A DNA stretch of 64,000 nt from Bradyrhizobium sp. BTAi1 (GCF_000015165.1 NC_009485.1:6095501-6159500); one strand, 5' to 3'; shown: positions 16,702 through 23,625, counted from the stretch's first letter. The notes: generated from the letters alone by a model not told the origin. Numbers and translations are program-made.

Positions 16702-17439
16702 TCACATGGCCGCGCTTGCGGCCGCCTCCTGCAGCGCGACCTCGCGGCGCCGCTCCGCCATCCGGCTCTCGCCGCCCTCCTCGCCGAAGCAGAGCTGAAA
16801 ATCGTTGCATTGGGTACAGACCGGCGTCGTGCACATCACGAAGCCGTCGTCCTCGCACAGCATGCGGTAGAAGAAGCGCTTCCAGCGCATGTTTCGGGTG
16901 TTGCGGCTGGCCAGCGGCGCGAAATGACGCATCAGCAGCCGCGACAGTTCGGAACGCTCGCGCAGGCCGAGATCTTCCCAGAGATGGTTCGGCTCCATCG
17001 CGCGCCGCGCGACCATCGCCGCGAGCCAGCGGCTGGTGTCGCCAGGGGTTGAACGCTGAGCGGCGAGCAGATCGCGCACCATCGTGATCTCGTCATCGTC
17101 AGGCGCAGGGGCGGCGCCGTTGATCGGCAGCCAGGAGGAATCGATCGATGCCGCGGGAAACAGCTGCGCCAGGAGCGTGATCAGCTCGATCGTGGACAGC
17201 CCTGCCCGTTCCGCCAGCGTGCCGTGCTCCATCGCAGCGACGGCGAGGATGGATGCGATCACGTGACGGTCGAAGCTGGCATCGTCGTCGATGCGGGCGT
17301 CATCGGGATCGACACCTGTCAGCAAGCGGTAGATCTGACGGCCACGATGCTGACCGCTGCATCCGAGGCCGCCATCATCCGGCGACGACGGCAGGCCGGA
17401 GGACACCGAGCGCGAGACGTCCACGATGGCAATGGTCAT
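16702..17439 (-). CDS. nifQ: NifQ, molybdenum donor for FeMo-cofactor
   Basis: Iron-sulfur-molybdenum protein that delivers Mo to the NifEN/NifH cofactor assembly site. The 245-residue protein has the diagnostic C-terminal motif C-x4-C-x2-C-x5-C (CTTPVCTQCNDFQLC, about residues 205-219) and the upstream RWKRFFYRMLCEDDGF block. It is 82 bases downstream of nifH copy 1, separated by a hairpin, and is followed by the Irr-like gene. Confidence 0.95.
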   Translation of the reverse strand: MTIAIVDVSRSVSSGLPSSPDDGGLGCSGQHRGRQIYRLLTGVDPDDARIDDDASFDRHVIASILAVAAMEHGTLAERAGLSTIELITLLAQLFPAASIDSSWLPINGAAPAPDDDEITMVRDLLAAQRSTPGDTSRWLAAMVARRAMEPNHLWEDLGLRERSELSRLLMRHFAPLASRNTRNMRWKRFFYRMLCEDDGFVMCTTPVCTQCNDFQLCFGEEGGESRMAERRREVALQEAAASAAM

Positions 17440-17478
17440 AGCGTGATCCCCTGCGGCCTGCGACGGGACTTGCGAAGA

Positions 17479-17513
17479 GGTACCGGCCTTCCGACGGGAG
17501 GAAGGCCGGTACC
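17479..17513 (-). terminator. Hairpin between nifH copy 1 and nifQ
   Basis: Perfect 14-bp inverted repeat GGTACCGGCCTTCC / GGAAGGCCGGTACC around a 7-base loop. No T run follows, so it is more likely an mRNA-stabilising or partial-termination structure that raises nifH transcript over nifQ. Confidence 0.6.
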
Positions 17514-17521
17514 AAGACTGC

Positions 17522-18409
17522 TTAAGCCGTTGCGGCGAGTTCGGCGGCAGTCTTTCCGATCTGGCTCTCGTCCACCGCCTTCATGATGCCGTGCTCCATC
17601 AGCATGTCCTCGAGCTCGTCCATCGTGATCGGCGTCGGGATGATGCCCTTGCCGGCGTTGCCGTGGATCTTGGTCGCCAGGTTGCGGTAGTGGTTGGCCT
17701 GAACCGACTCCGGCGCGTATTCCAGCACAGTCATGCGGCGCAGCTCGGCGTGCTGCACGATGTTGTCGCGCGGCACGAAATAGATCAGCTGGGTGCCGAG
17801 CTTCTTGGCGAGAGCCTCGGCCAGCTCGAGCTCCTTGTCGGTCTGGCGTTCGTTGCAGACCAGGCCGCCCAGGCGCACGCCGCCGGAGTTCGCATATTTC
17901 AGAATGCCCTTGGAGATGTTGTTGGCGGCATACATCGCCATCATCTCGCCGGACATCACGATGTAGATCTCCTGCGCCTTGTTCTCACGGATCGGCATCG
18001 CGAAGCCGCCGCAGACCACGTCGCCGAGCACATCGTAGGACACGTAGTCGATGTCCTCATAGGCGCCGTTCTCTTCCAGGAAGTTGATCGAGGTGATGAC
18101 GCCGCGGCCGGCGCAGCCGACGCCCGGCTCCGGACCGCCGGACTCGACGCAACGGATGTCGCGATAGCCGACCTTCATGACCTCCTCAATCTCGAGGTCC
18201 TCGACGCTGCCCGCGGCAGCGGCCAGGCTGAGGATGGTGTCCTGCGCCTTGGCGTGCAGGATCAGGCGGGTCGAATCCGCCTTGGGGTCGCAGCCGACGA
18301 TCAGGATCCGATGACCCATCTCGGCCAGCGCGGCCAGGGTGTTTTGCGACGTCGTCGATTTGCCGATGCCGCCTTTGCCGTAGAATGCGATTTGTCGCAG
18401 CGATGCCAT
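17522..18409 (-). CDS. nifH: NifH, nitrogenase iron protein (copy 1)
   Basis: Dinitrogenase reductase: the ATP-dependent homodimer that donates electrons to NifDK and also takes part in cofactor synthesis. The 295-residue protein has the P-loop GKGGIGKST (residues 11-19), cluster ligands Cys99 and Cys133, and Arg102, the residue ADP-ribosylated by DraT in other species. Start at 18409 has GGAGAGCAGA upstream and gives MASLRQIAFYGKGG. By eye it differs from copy 2 (45835-46722) only at residue 2 (Ala versus Ser). It is transcribed with nifQ, away from a pseudo-receiver gene, from a canonical sigma54 promoter with two NifA sites. Confidence 0.98.
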   Translation of the reverse strand: MASLRQIAFYGKGGIGKSTTSQNTLAALAEMGHRILIVGCDPKADSTRLILHAKAQDTILSLAAAAGSVEDLEIEEVMKVGYRDIRCVESGGPEPGVGCAGRGVITSINFLEENGAYEDIDYVSYDVLGDVVCGGFAMPIRENKAQEIYIVMSGEMMAMYAANNISKGILKYANSGGVRLGGLVCNERQTDKELELAEALAKKLGTQLIYFVPRDNIVQHAELRRMTVLEYAPESVQANHYRNLATKIHGNAGKGIIPTPITMDELEDMLMEHGIMKAVDESQIGKTAAELAATA

Positions 18410-18436
18410 TCTGCTCTCCATCAACCGATTGCCAAT

Positions 18437-18465
18437 GTCACGCCCGCTCATCCGCAGGGCGTGAC
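18437..18465 (-). other. Leader hairpin upstream of nifH copy 1
   Basis: Perfect 9-bp stem GTCACGCCC / GGGCGTGAC with an 11-base loop in the untranslated leader. The corresponding place in the copy 2 leader has a different sequence that can also fold. Confidence 0.5.
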
Positions 18466-18484
18466 CGCGTCCTCTCATGTGTCC

Positions 18485-18592
18485 GAACCGGCAGACGGGT
18501 TATTGGGAAGGAGAGCATCGCTCGTCCGAAGCGTCGGCGTGCACTCAGCCCTCAACCATTGCCTGACCAGAGTTTTGCAACGGCTGTGCCAG
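18485..18592. repeat. nifH upstream direct repeat, copy 1
   Basis: 108 bases that I read as identical, except for one base, to 46793-46900. It covers the outer leader and sigma54 promoter of nifH. With the near-identical gene this shows a duplication or ongoing gene conversion. Confidence 0.9.
18576..18591 (-). promoter_or_regulatory. Sigma54 promoter of nifH copy 1
   Basis: Minus strand: TGGCACAGCCGTTGCA, a perfect match to TGGCAC-N5-TTGCA. Confidence 0.92.
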
Positions 18593-18660
18593 TGCCCGCA
18601 GCGAGCCAAAACAACCATGTTTATAAGGAGATGAAGAGCAGTCCGCCGATCGATGCGGGT

Positions 18661-18676
18661 TGTTGCAAACCCGACA
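18661..18676 (-). promoter_or_regulatory. NifA site 1 for nifH copy 1
   Basis: Plus-strand TGTTGCAAACCCGACA, perfect TGT-N10-ACA, about 70-85 bases from the -24 element. Conserved at 46969-46984. Confidence 0.75.
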
Positions 18677-18712
18677 TCGGAACGCTTCGCAAGATCTGGT
18701 TCAGCCTCGCGC

Positions 18713-18728
18713 TGTCCGAAACGACACA
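18713..18728. promoter_or_regulatory. NifA site 2, shared by nifH copy 1 and the pseudo-receiver gene
   Basis: TGTCCGAAACGACACA, perfect TGT-N10-ACA, midway between the two divergent -24 elements. An equivalent is at 47019-47034. Confidence 0.65.
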
Positions 18729-18758
18729 TCGGCGGCGGTTTTGCAACGCGCCAGGGCC

Positions 18759-18774
18759 CGGAACGAGATTTGCT
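18759..18774 (+). promoter_or_regulatory. Sigma54 promoter of the pseudo-receiver-nifO unit
   Basis: CGGAACGAGATTTGCT: GG-N10-GC exact with ACG and TTGCT conserved. Expected start near 18786, about 40 bases before the ATG at 18829. Its counterpart at 47136-47151 is CGGTACGGAGTTTGCT. Confidence 0.7.
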
Positions 18775-18828
18775 AGATCTTCATCGCAGCCTTGCGGCAG
18801 AAGCGCTGAGATCGTTGAGGAGGATGCA

Positions 18829-19260
18829 ATGCAGATCGGAGTTGAAACGGCAAAAGCAGTGGACCAGCGACGCGTGTTCGTGATCGATGACGATGAGATC
18901 ACGCGCGCCGCCCTGCAGTTCATGTTGCACGACGAAATCGAGACACATGAGCTGGCGACACCGGAAGAGGCCTATGAGAAGGGCGTCGATTGGCTGGTGC
19001 CGAACGTGGTGCTGCTCGGCGTGTCGTTCCTGAAGCAGCGGGGGCCAGAGCTGGTGCGCGAGATCGCCGCCAGGTTCAAGGGCGTGCGCATCCTGATCGT
19101 GACCGCCAAGGCCGACGAGGCGATCGCCATCGAAGGACTGAAAGCCGGCGCGCATGGCGCCGTGGTCAAGCCGCTCACGATCGAGTCGGTGCGCAAGAAG
19201 GTCGACACCATTCTCGGCCGCGCCGGCGGCGCCCAGCTGGTGCAGCTCGGCGGCCTCTGA
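18829..19260 (+). CDS. Pseudo-receiver protein divergent from nifH copy 1
   Basis: 143-residue single-domain protein with a CheY-like receiver fold and no output domain. It keeps the acidic pocket (VFVIDDDE, Asp20-22), the Thr (ILIVTAK, Thr92) and the Lys (AVVKPLT, Lys114), but the phospho-accepting Asp is Gly64 (NVVLLGVSF), so it should not be phosphorylated in the normal way. The ATG at 18829 follows GAGGAGGATGCA. The next gene starts one base after its stop. A paralogue with the same Asp-to-Gly change faces nifH copy 2. Promoter signals indicate NifA control; the function is unknown. Confidence 0.85.
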   Translation: MQIGVETAKAVDQRRVFVIDDDEITRAALQFMLHDEIETHELATPEEAYEKGVDWLVPNVVLLGVSFLKQRGPELVREIAARFKGVRILIVTAKADEAIAIEGLKAGAHGAVVKPLTIESVRKKVDTILGRAGGAQLVQLGGL

Positions 19261-19261
19261 C

Positions 19262-19681
19262 ATGGCGACCGTGGTGTTCTACGAGAAGCCGGGCTGCGGT
19301 ACCAATGCCCGGCAGAAGCTGATGCTGACGCGCGCCGGTCACGAGGTCGTCGCGAGAAACCTCCTGACCGAACCTTGGACCGGCGAGCGGTTGCGCGGCT
19401 ATTTCGCCGGGACGCCGATCTGGTCGTGGTTCAACCCGGCCTCGCCGCGCGTCAAATCCGGCGAGATCGAGCCGGAGAGGATCGAGGCCGTCGCGGCGAT
19501 CGATCTGATGCTGGAAGATCCGCTGCTGATCCGGCGTCCGCTGATCGAGGCCGACGGCCAATGCTGTGCCGGCTTCGACCGCGAACCGGTGCTGTCGCTC
19601 CTGCAGCGGGACGAGGATCTGGACGACGTCCAGGGCTGTACACGTCCCGATGCGACGACACCATGTCCGGAGCCGCGCTGA
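19262..19681 (+). CDS. nifO: Nitrogenase-associated ArsC/Spx-like protein (NifO type)
   Basis: 139-residue thioredoxin-fold protein of the arsenate-reductase-like nitrogenase-associated family, NifO in Azotobacter, where it affects molybdenum allocation between nitrogenase and nitrate reductase. The N-terminal VVFYEKPGCGTNARQKLML shows the ArsC/Spx strand-helix start with a single Cys; RVKSGEI and ADPLLIRRPLIE-type segments (read here as EDPLLIRRPLIEADG) are family hallmarks. Starts one base after the pseudo-receiver stop, hence co-translated. Gene name by similarity. Confidence 0.85.
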   Translation: MATVVFYEKPGCGTNARQKLMLTRAGHEVVARNLLTEPWTGERLRGYFAGTPIWSWFNPASPRVKSGEIEPERIEAVAAIDLMLEDPLLIRRPLIEADGQCCAGFDREPVLSLLQRDEDLDDVQGCTRPDATTPCPEPR

Positions 19682-19699
19682 GCGGCTCCGGTTGATCCT

Positions 19700-20062
19700 T
19701 CAGCGCTTCAAGACCATCACCAGACGATCGACGCGCTTGCCCTGCTTGAAGTGCGACTCGACGATCTCGTCGATATCCTCCGGCTTGGTCGGCCGATACC
19801 AGATGCCGTCGGGATAGACCACCATCATCGGGCCGGCGCTGCAGAAGCCGAAGCAGCCAGCGGCGGTGACTCCGATATCCGTCAGCCGCTGCGCCTCGAT
19901 GGTCTTGGTGAGCCGGTCCCACAATGGCTGCACGCCGAGCGCGCCGCAGCTGCCGCGCGGATGGCCCGGCGGACGCTGGGTCAGGCAGACGAAGGCGTGA
20001 TATTTGTAGAGCTGGGGAAGCTCGAAGGCGTCATCCGCCTCGGCGACATCGGTCTCGCTCAT
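19700..20062 (-). CDS. Thioredoxin-like [2Fe-2S] ferredoxin
   Basis: 120-residue Shethna-type (2Fe-2S) ferredoxin with thioredoxin fold. Cysteines are in FVCLTQRPPGHPRGSCGALG and GCFGFCSAGPMMVVYPDGIWY, the usual C-x~10-C ... C-x3-C pattern. Start overlaps the glutaredoxin stop by four bases. In diazotrophs such proteins (FeSII/Shethna-like) are linked with nitrogenase protection or Fe-S metabolism; here the operon partners BolA and monothiol glutaredoxin favour Fe-S handling. Confidence 0.85.
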   Translation of the reverse strand: MSETDVAEADDAFELPQLYKYHAFVCLTQRPPGHPRGSCGALGVQPLWDRLTKTIEAQRLTDIGVTAAGCFGFCSAGPMMVVYPDGIWYRPTKPEDIDEIVESHFKQGKRVDRLVMVLKR

Positions 20063-20388
20063 GACGCCGGCGCCTTGATGCCCTTGTCGGCCAGCAGGGT
20101 CGCGAGCTCACCGGCCTGGAACATCTCGCGCACGATGTCGCAGCCGCCGACAAATTCGCCCTTCACATAAAGCTGCGGAATGGTCGGCCAGTTGGAGAAT
20201 TCCTTGATGCCCTCGCGGATGAAGGGATCGGCCAGCACGTTGACGCTTTCATAGGACACGTCGAGCTTGGCCAGGATCTGCGCCACCGCTGCGGAGAAGC
20301 CGCATTGCGGCGCCGCCGGCACGCCCTTCATGAAGAGAACGATATCATTGCTGTCGATCAGCTTCTGAATGCGTTCGGATGTCGACAT
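20059..20388 (-). CDS. grxD: Monothiol glutaredoxin (Grx4/GrxD type)
   Basis: 109-residue CGFS-type glutaredoxin that binds and transfers [2Fe-2S] clusters, typically with BolA. The active site PQCGFSAA (Cys about residue 29), the WPTIPQLYVKGEFVGGCDI block and length are diagnostic. Start at 20388 gives the usual MSTSERIQKLI N-terminus. It lies between bolA and a [2Fe-2S] ferredoxin. A housekeeping copy probably exists elsewhere; this one looks nif-dedicated because of the sigma54 promoter upstream of bolA. Confidence 0.94.
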   Translation of the reverse strand: MSTSERIQKLIDSNDIVLFMKGVPAAPQCGFSAAVAQILAKLDVSYESVNVLADPFIREGIKEFSNWPTIPQLYVKGEFVGGCDIVREMFQAGELATLLADKGIKAPAS

Positions 20389-20437
20389 TGACTTGATCCT
20401 TTCTCGTGGATGCGACCGATCAGCTCGGCGGCCCCGC

Positions 20438-20671
20438 TCATTTCGGCAATGACGTCTCGAGCGCCAGCGCATGCAGAACACCGCCCATCTGGCCCTTGAG
20501 GGCCGAATAGACCATCTGATGCTGCTGCACCCGGCTCTTCCCGGCGAAAGCCTGTGAGGTGACGCGCGCCGAATAATGGTCGCCGTCTCCGGCCAGATCC
20601 TCGATCACGACGACCGCATCCGGGAACGCCTCCTTGATCAGACGTTCGATATCAGTTGCTGCCATCGCCAT
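20438..20671 (-). CDS. bolA: BolA family protein
   Basis: 77-residue BolA-fold protein that partners CGFS glutaredoxins in Fe-S cluster trafficking. Blocks DIERLIKEAFPDAVVVIEDLAGDGDHYSARV and RVQQHQMVYSALKGQMGGVLHALAL include the conserved His residues. Start at 20671 is set by GGGAG eight to nine bases upstream; an alternative ATG lies two codons later. First gene of a bolA-grx-ferredoxin operon. Confidence 0.92.
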   Translation of the reverse strand: MAMAATDIERLIKEAFPDAVVVIEDLAGDGDHYSARVTSQAFAGKSRVQQHQMVYSALKGQMGGVLHALALETSLPK

Positions 20672-20705
20672 CGCCGTCACTCCCGCTCGATTGATGAAGG
20701 CGTCA

Positions 20706-20721
20706 TGCAAGCTCCGAACCA
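20706..20721 (-). promoter_or_regulatory. Sigma54 promoter of bolA-grxD-ferredoxin
   Basis: Minus strand: TGGTTCGGAGCTTGCA, GG-N10-GC exact and TTGCA conserved. Expected start near 20695, about 25 bases before bolA. Confidence 0.75.
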
Positions 20722-20794
20722 GCGCATTGTCCGGCCGCAATCCCCGGCTCGTCGTCATTCGACGGGCTATCGAGACCAGACCACTGCTGCGACA

Positions 20795-20810
20795 CGTCGC
20801 CTTTGCGACA
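20795..20810. promoter_or_regulatory. NifA site-like sequence between divergent bolA and TPR operons
   Basis: CGTCGCCTTTGCGACA, one base from TGT-N10-ACA and with the GTCG/CGACA ends. It lies 75 and 105 bases from the two -24 elements. Confidence 0.45.
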
Positions 20811-20914
20811 TCAACAACAATGCGAGGCGACGGCCGCGTTGAGAACACAACATCGGCCGGCCCTCACGGCCCGTGTCGCGCTTGGAGAAGCGCCAATAGC
20901 CCCGGCCGCCCAAA

Positions 20915-20930
20915 CGGTCCGCGTCTTGCA
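20915..20930 (+). promoter_or_regulatory. Sigma54 promoter of the TPR-DUF59 operon
   Basis: CGGTCCGCGTCTTGCA, GG-N10-GC exact. Expected start near 20941, close before the ATG at 20949. Confidence 0.72.
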
Positions 20931-20948
20931 ATGATTTGATCGAGGTCA

Positions 20949-21440
20949 ATGCAAATGCTCGAACTCGTCAGCAAACCCGAGACGATCAACTTCGGCGATC
21001 TTCCCGAGGAGATCGACGCGCTGCTGCAGCAGGGCGTGGCCGCATACCGGCGCGACCACGCGCGGGCGGACCGGCTGTTTCGCCAGGCGCTGGCCGCCGC
21101 TCCTCACGAGCTGCCGACCTATTTCTGTCTTTATAAGATCCACACCTATCAGGGCCATCTCGAGGAGGCCAAGGCGGTGGCCGAACTCGGCCTCGCAGAG
21201 GCCGCGCGCCAGGCCGGCTGGCCCGCGGATTGGCGATGCTGGGTGCCGTTCGATCCGCTGCCCGACGGTGCCGGCCGCTTCGCGCTCTACACGCTGAAAG
21301 CGCTCGCCTTCATTCATCTGCGCCAGAACGAGGTGGCTGACGCGGCCGAGATGCTCGCAACGTTGCGCCGGCTCGATCCATCCGGCGCGGTCGGCTGGCC
21401 TGTGGTCGCAGCTCTCGCCGACGGCCTCGGGTCGGAGTGA
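20949..21440 (+). CDS. TPR-like helical repeat protein, nif-associated
   Basis: 163-residue protein of paired helices resembling tetratricopeptide repeats (for example GVAAYRRDHARADRLFRQALAAAPHE and FALYTLKALAFIHLRQNEVADAAEMLATLRRLDP). It is clearly related to the 177-residue protein at 27946-28479, sharing the W-R-x-V-P/R, RF-x-x-TLK and LxRLDPS blocks. The ATG follows GAGG. First gene of a four-gene operon with a DUF59 protein. A scaffold or chaperone-like role is inference. Confidence 0.75.
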   Translation: MQMLELVSKPETINFGDLPEEIDALLQQGVAAYRRDHARADRLFRQALAAAPHELPTYFCLYKIHTYQGHLEEAKAVAELGLAEAARQAGWPADWRCWVPFDPLPDGAGRFALYTLKALAFIHLRQNEVADAAEMLATLRRLDPSGAVGWPVVAALADGLGSE

Positions 21441-21515
21441 GGCACAGCCTAATATGGACATGAATTCGAACCAGCATTCGCCAGTGCGAACCAGGACCAT
21501 GAGAGGACCCCACGG

Positions 21516-21881
21516 ATGATGAGCATGCACGCCGCGCCCCCTCCCTCCCCGGCTCAGACCGCCGTCGCAACGGGCTCGCAGGATGCCGCCGAGAGCGTCA
21601 TCGCAGCGCTGCGGACGGTCTATGACCCGGAGATTCCGGTCAATGTCTACGACCTCGGGCTGGTCTATCGGATCGCGCATGAGGGTGGCGGCGCCGTCGA
21701 GATCGACATGACGTTGACGGCGCCTGGCTGCCCGGTCGCGAGCGAGATCGTCCGCATGGTGGAGGACGCCGTGCAGGCTGTCGACGGTGTCGCGTCGGTG
21801 AAGGTCACGCTGGTGTTCGAGCCGCCCTGGGACAAGTCACGGATGTCGGAAGAGACCGCCTTGGAGCTGGGTTTGCTGTAA
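21516..21881 (+). CDS. DUF59/MIP18-type iron-sulfur assembly protein (SufT/PaaD-like)
   Basis: 121-residue protein of the DUF59 (MIP18) family, involved in maturation of Fe-S proteins (SufT, PaaD, CIAO2). The fold signature YDPEIPVNVYDLGLVYRI and the conserved motif TLTAPGCPVASEIVRMV with its reactive Cys are intact, and it ends VTLVFEPPWDKSRMSEETALELGLL, as is typical. Preceded by a Pro/Ala-rich 20-residue tail. A dedicated copy inside a sigma54 operon suggests a role in nitrogenase-linked Fe-S maturation. Confidence 0.88.
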   Translation: MMSMHAAPPPSPAQTAVATGSQDAAESVIAALRTVYDPEIPVNVYDLGLVYRIAHEGGGAVEIDMTLTAPGCPVASEIVRMVEDAVQAVDGVASVKVTLVFEPPWDKSRMSEETALELGLL

Positions 21882-21916
21882 CGCGCCCGGCGCGCAGCCA
21901 GAAGCAGGAGCATCGT

Positions 21917-22669
21917 ATGCCCACAGAGAGCACCATCAAGCTCACCGCCGGTGACGGCCACACCTTTCAGGCTTTTCGCGCCGATCCCACCGAGACGCCG
22001 AAAGGCGCGATCGTCGTGCTGCCCGACGACAATGACGGCCCGCGCAGGCTCCGCAAGGTTGCCGACACCTTCACGGCCAGTGGATATGTCGTGATCACGC
22101 CGGAACTGTCAGCCATGGCCAAGCCTGCCCCAGACAGCGAGCCGTCGGCAGCGGTGCCGGATCCGGCTGAGCGGCTGCTCGCCGAGATCCAGTCGACGGT
22201 GGACAGCGTCAAGGACTGCGGGAAGGTTGCCGTCATCGGCTACGGTGCCGGCGGCGGGCTTGCCTATGACGCGGCGAACCGCGTATCCGGCCTTGCCTGC
22301 GCCGTCAGCTACTACGCGACCGGCGTGGTCGAGGCGGCCGGAGCCAAACGCAAGGTGCCGACGCTGCTGCATTTCGGCGAAGCCGATGCGGTCGTGCCGT
22401 TTCCCGCGGTCAGCATGTTCCGCGCCCATCATCCCGAGGTCAGCGCATTCTCCTATCCCCATGCCGCTCACGAGTTCGATGGCGACGGCGACACTTATGA
22501 CGAAGCCGCGGCGGCACTTGCCCAGCAGCGAACCCTCGCCTGGATCTCGCAATACGTCGTCGGCCAGCCGCCGATCTCGCTGAAGAACGCCGGCGCCTAT
22601 GCGCTCGCCAAGGTCGACAAGAAAAAGAAGAAGAAGGCCGACGACGACATGGGACCACCGATGGAGTGA
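21917..22669 (+). CDS. Dienelactone hydrolase-like protein lacking the nucleophile
   Basis: 250-residue alpha/beta-hydrolase of the dienelactone hydrolase type. The acid (FGEADAVVPF) and His (PHAAHEFDGDGDTY) regions are present, but the nucleophile elbow reads GYGAGG (Gly110) in place of GYCxGG, so ordinary hydrolase chemistry is unlikely. The C-terminus ends in a run of lysines and DDDMGPPME, absent from normal family members. It is the third gene of the TPR-DUF59 operon, suggesting a non-catalytic or altered role in the nif regulon. Confidence 0.8.
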   Translation: MPTESTIKLTAGDGHTFQAFRADPTETPKGAIVVLPDDNDGPRRLRKVADTFTASGYVVITPELSAMAKPAPDSEPSAAVPDPAERLLAEIQSTVDSVKDCGKVAVIGYGAGGGLAYDAANRVSGLACAVSYYATGVVEAAGAKRKVPTLLHFGEADAVVPFPAVSMFRAHHPEVSAFSYPHAAHEFDGDGDTYDEAAAALAQQRTLAWISQYVVGQPPISLKNAGAYALAKVDKKKKKKADDDMGPPME

Positions 22670-22680
22670 GGGCGCCGCAG

Positions 22681-22923
22681 ATGCTGCCAACCACCATTCT
22701 GATCGACGAGCAGCCGCGCTGCGTGGTGCGGCCCAACGACACCAAGGACCTCAACCGCTTCATCCGCAACGGCAAGCTTTATCTGCTGGCGGAGAAGCCG
22801 GACGGCAGGATTACCCACCGCAGCGCCAGCGATGCCGAGATGACGCAATGGCAGAACGCGCTGGCCCTGCACCGCGCCTGGGGCGGCGACGACGAACACT
22901 TTTTCGGAGTACCGTTGTATTAG
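22681..22923 (+). CDS. Small nif-associated protein of unknown function
   Basis: 80-residue protein I do not recognise. It is polar and beta-rich (TTILIDEQPRCVVRPNDTKDL, then FIRNGKLYLLAEKPDGRITHR) and ends HFFGVPLY. Start taken at the ATG at 22681, with GAGGG nine bases upstream; a GTG at 22666 overlapping the previous stop is also possible. Last gene of the sigma54 operon beginning at 20949. Confidence 0.65.
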   Translation: MLPTTILIDEQPRCVVRPNDTKDLNRFIRNGKLYLLAEKPDGRITHRSASDAEMTQWQNALALHRAWGGDDEHFFGVPLY

Positions 22924-23071
22924 TTGCGATCGATAGGGCGGACAAAGGCGCCCGCGACGGGAACGAGTTCGCTCCGCCGGCTGCGCGCCGTGCCCGCCAT
23001 TCCGACAACAGCACGACCCGACCAAGCCCCGGTGGGCAGGCTTCACTTTGCCCACCCTACGCCTCGCATCT

Positions 23072-23156
23072 CCGTTATTGCGAGCGCAGCGACGCAATCC
23101 AGGATCACGCAACGACTCTGGACTACTTCGTCGCCTTCGGCGCCTCGCAATGATGC
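23072..23156. repeat. Dispersed palindromic repeat (copy 1)
   Basis: Imperfect inverted repeat with arms CCGTTATTGCGAG and CTCGCAATGATG, centre holding AATCCAGGATC...GACTCTGGACTACTTCGTCG. A related element is at 37510-37600. This kind of sequence is common in Bradyrhizobium intergenic regions. Confidence 0.7.
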
Positions 23157-23166
23157 TGCGGCTGGC

Positions 23167-23625
23167 TCAAGGCCGCGCCGCGCGGGCGTCGTGCGGATTG
23201 CCGGCCTGGTTGCGCATCCAGTCGGCGAGCTTGGTCATGGCGGCGTCGACATCCTGTCGCGCCTGCACGTCCGCGACGGTTTCCTCCAGCGCGCCGCGCA
23301 TGCACACCAGCCAAGCGTCGCGTTCGGCATTGCCGATGGGAAAGCCCAGGTGGCGCTGGCGCAGCCGCGGATGGCCCTTCTCCGGCGAATAGAGCTTCGG
23401 GCCGCCGAGCCATTCCGAGAGATAGCGCTTCAGGATCACCTTGATCGGCCCCAGATTGGTGCCGTGCATGTCGCGGACCTGCTTGGCCTCCGGCAGCGTG
23501 TCCATCCGGTGGTAGAACGACTCGACCAGGCGATCGACCACCACGGCCCCGCCGATCCGCTCGTAGGGCGTGACGACCGGCCCTGCGGCCAAAGCTCCGG
23601 TCTCTGAAGTCCCAGCGTCCGCCAT
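23167..23625 (-). CDS. glbO: Truncated haemoglobin, group II (GlbO type)
   Basis: 152-residue 2-on-2 globin that binds oxygen or NO. It has the group II pattern: PYERIGGAVVVDRLVESFYHRM, GTNLGPIKVILKRYLSEWLGGP, proximal His92 in RQRHLGFPIG and the G8 Trp105 in ERDAWLVCM. It is the last gene of the long nifB operon, 32 bases past the small gene at 23658. Its place suggests oxygen or NO control during nitrogen fixation; that is inference. Confidence 0.92.
   Translation of the reverse strand: MADAGTSETGALAAGPVVTPYERIGGAVVVDRLVESFYHRMDTLPEAKQVRDMHGTNLGPIKVILKRYLSEWLGGPKLYSPEKGHPRLRQRHLGFPIGNAERDAWLVCMRGALEETVADVQARQDVDAAMTKLADWMRNQAGNPHDARAARP

Larger units (their letters stand above)
18410..18828. 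other. Divergent control region between nifH copy 1 and a pseudo-receiver gene
   Basis: Holds the nifH1 leader of about 155 bases, its sigma54 promoter, two NifA sites and a sigma54 promoter facing the other way. Individual sites are listed separately. The same arrangement recurs at 46723-47197. Confidence 0.85.
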
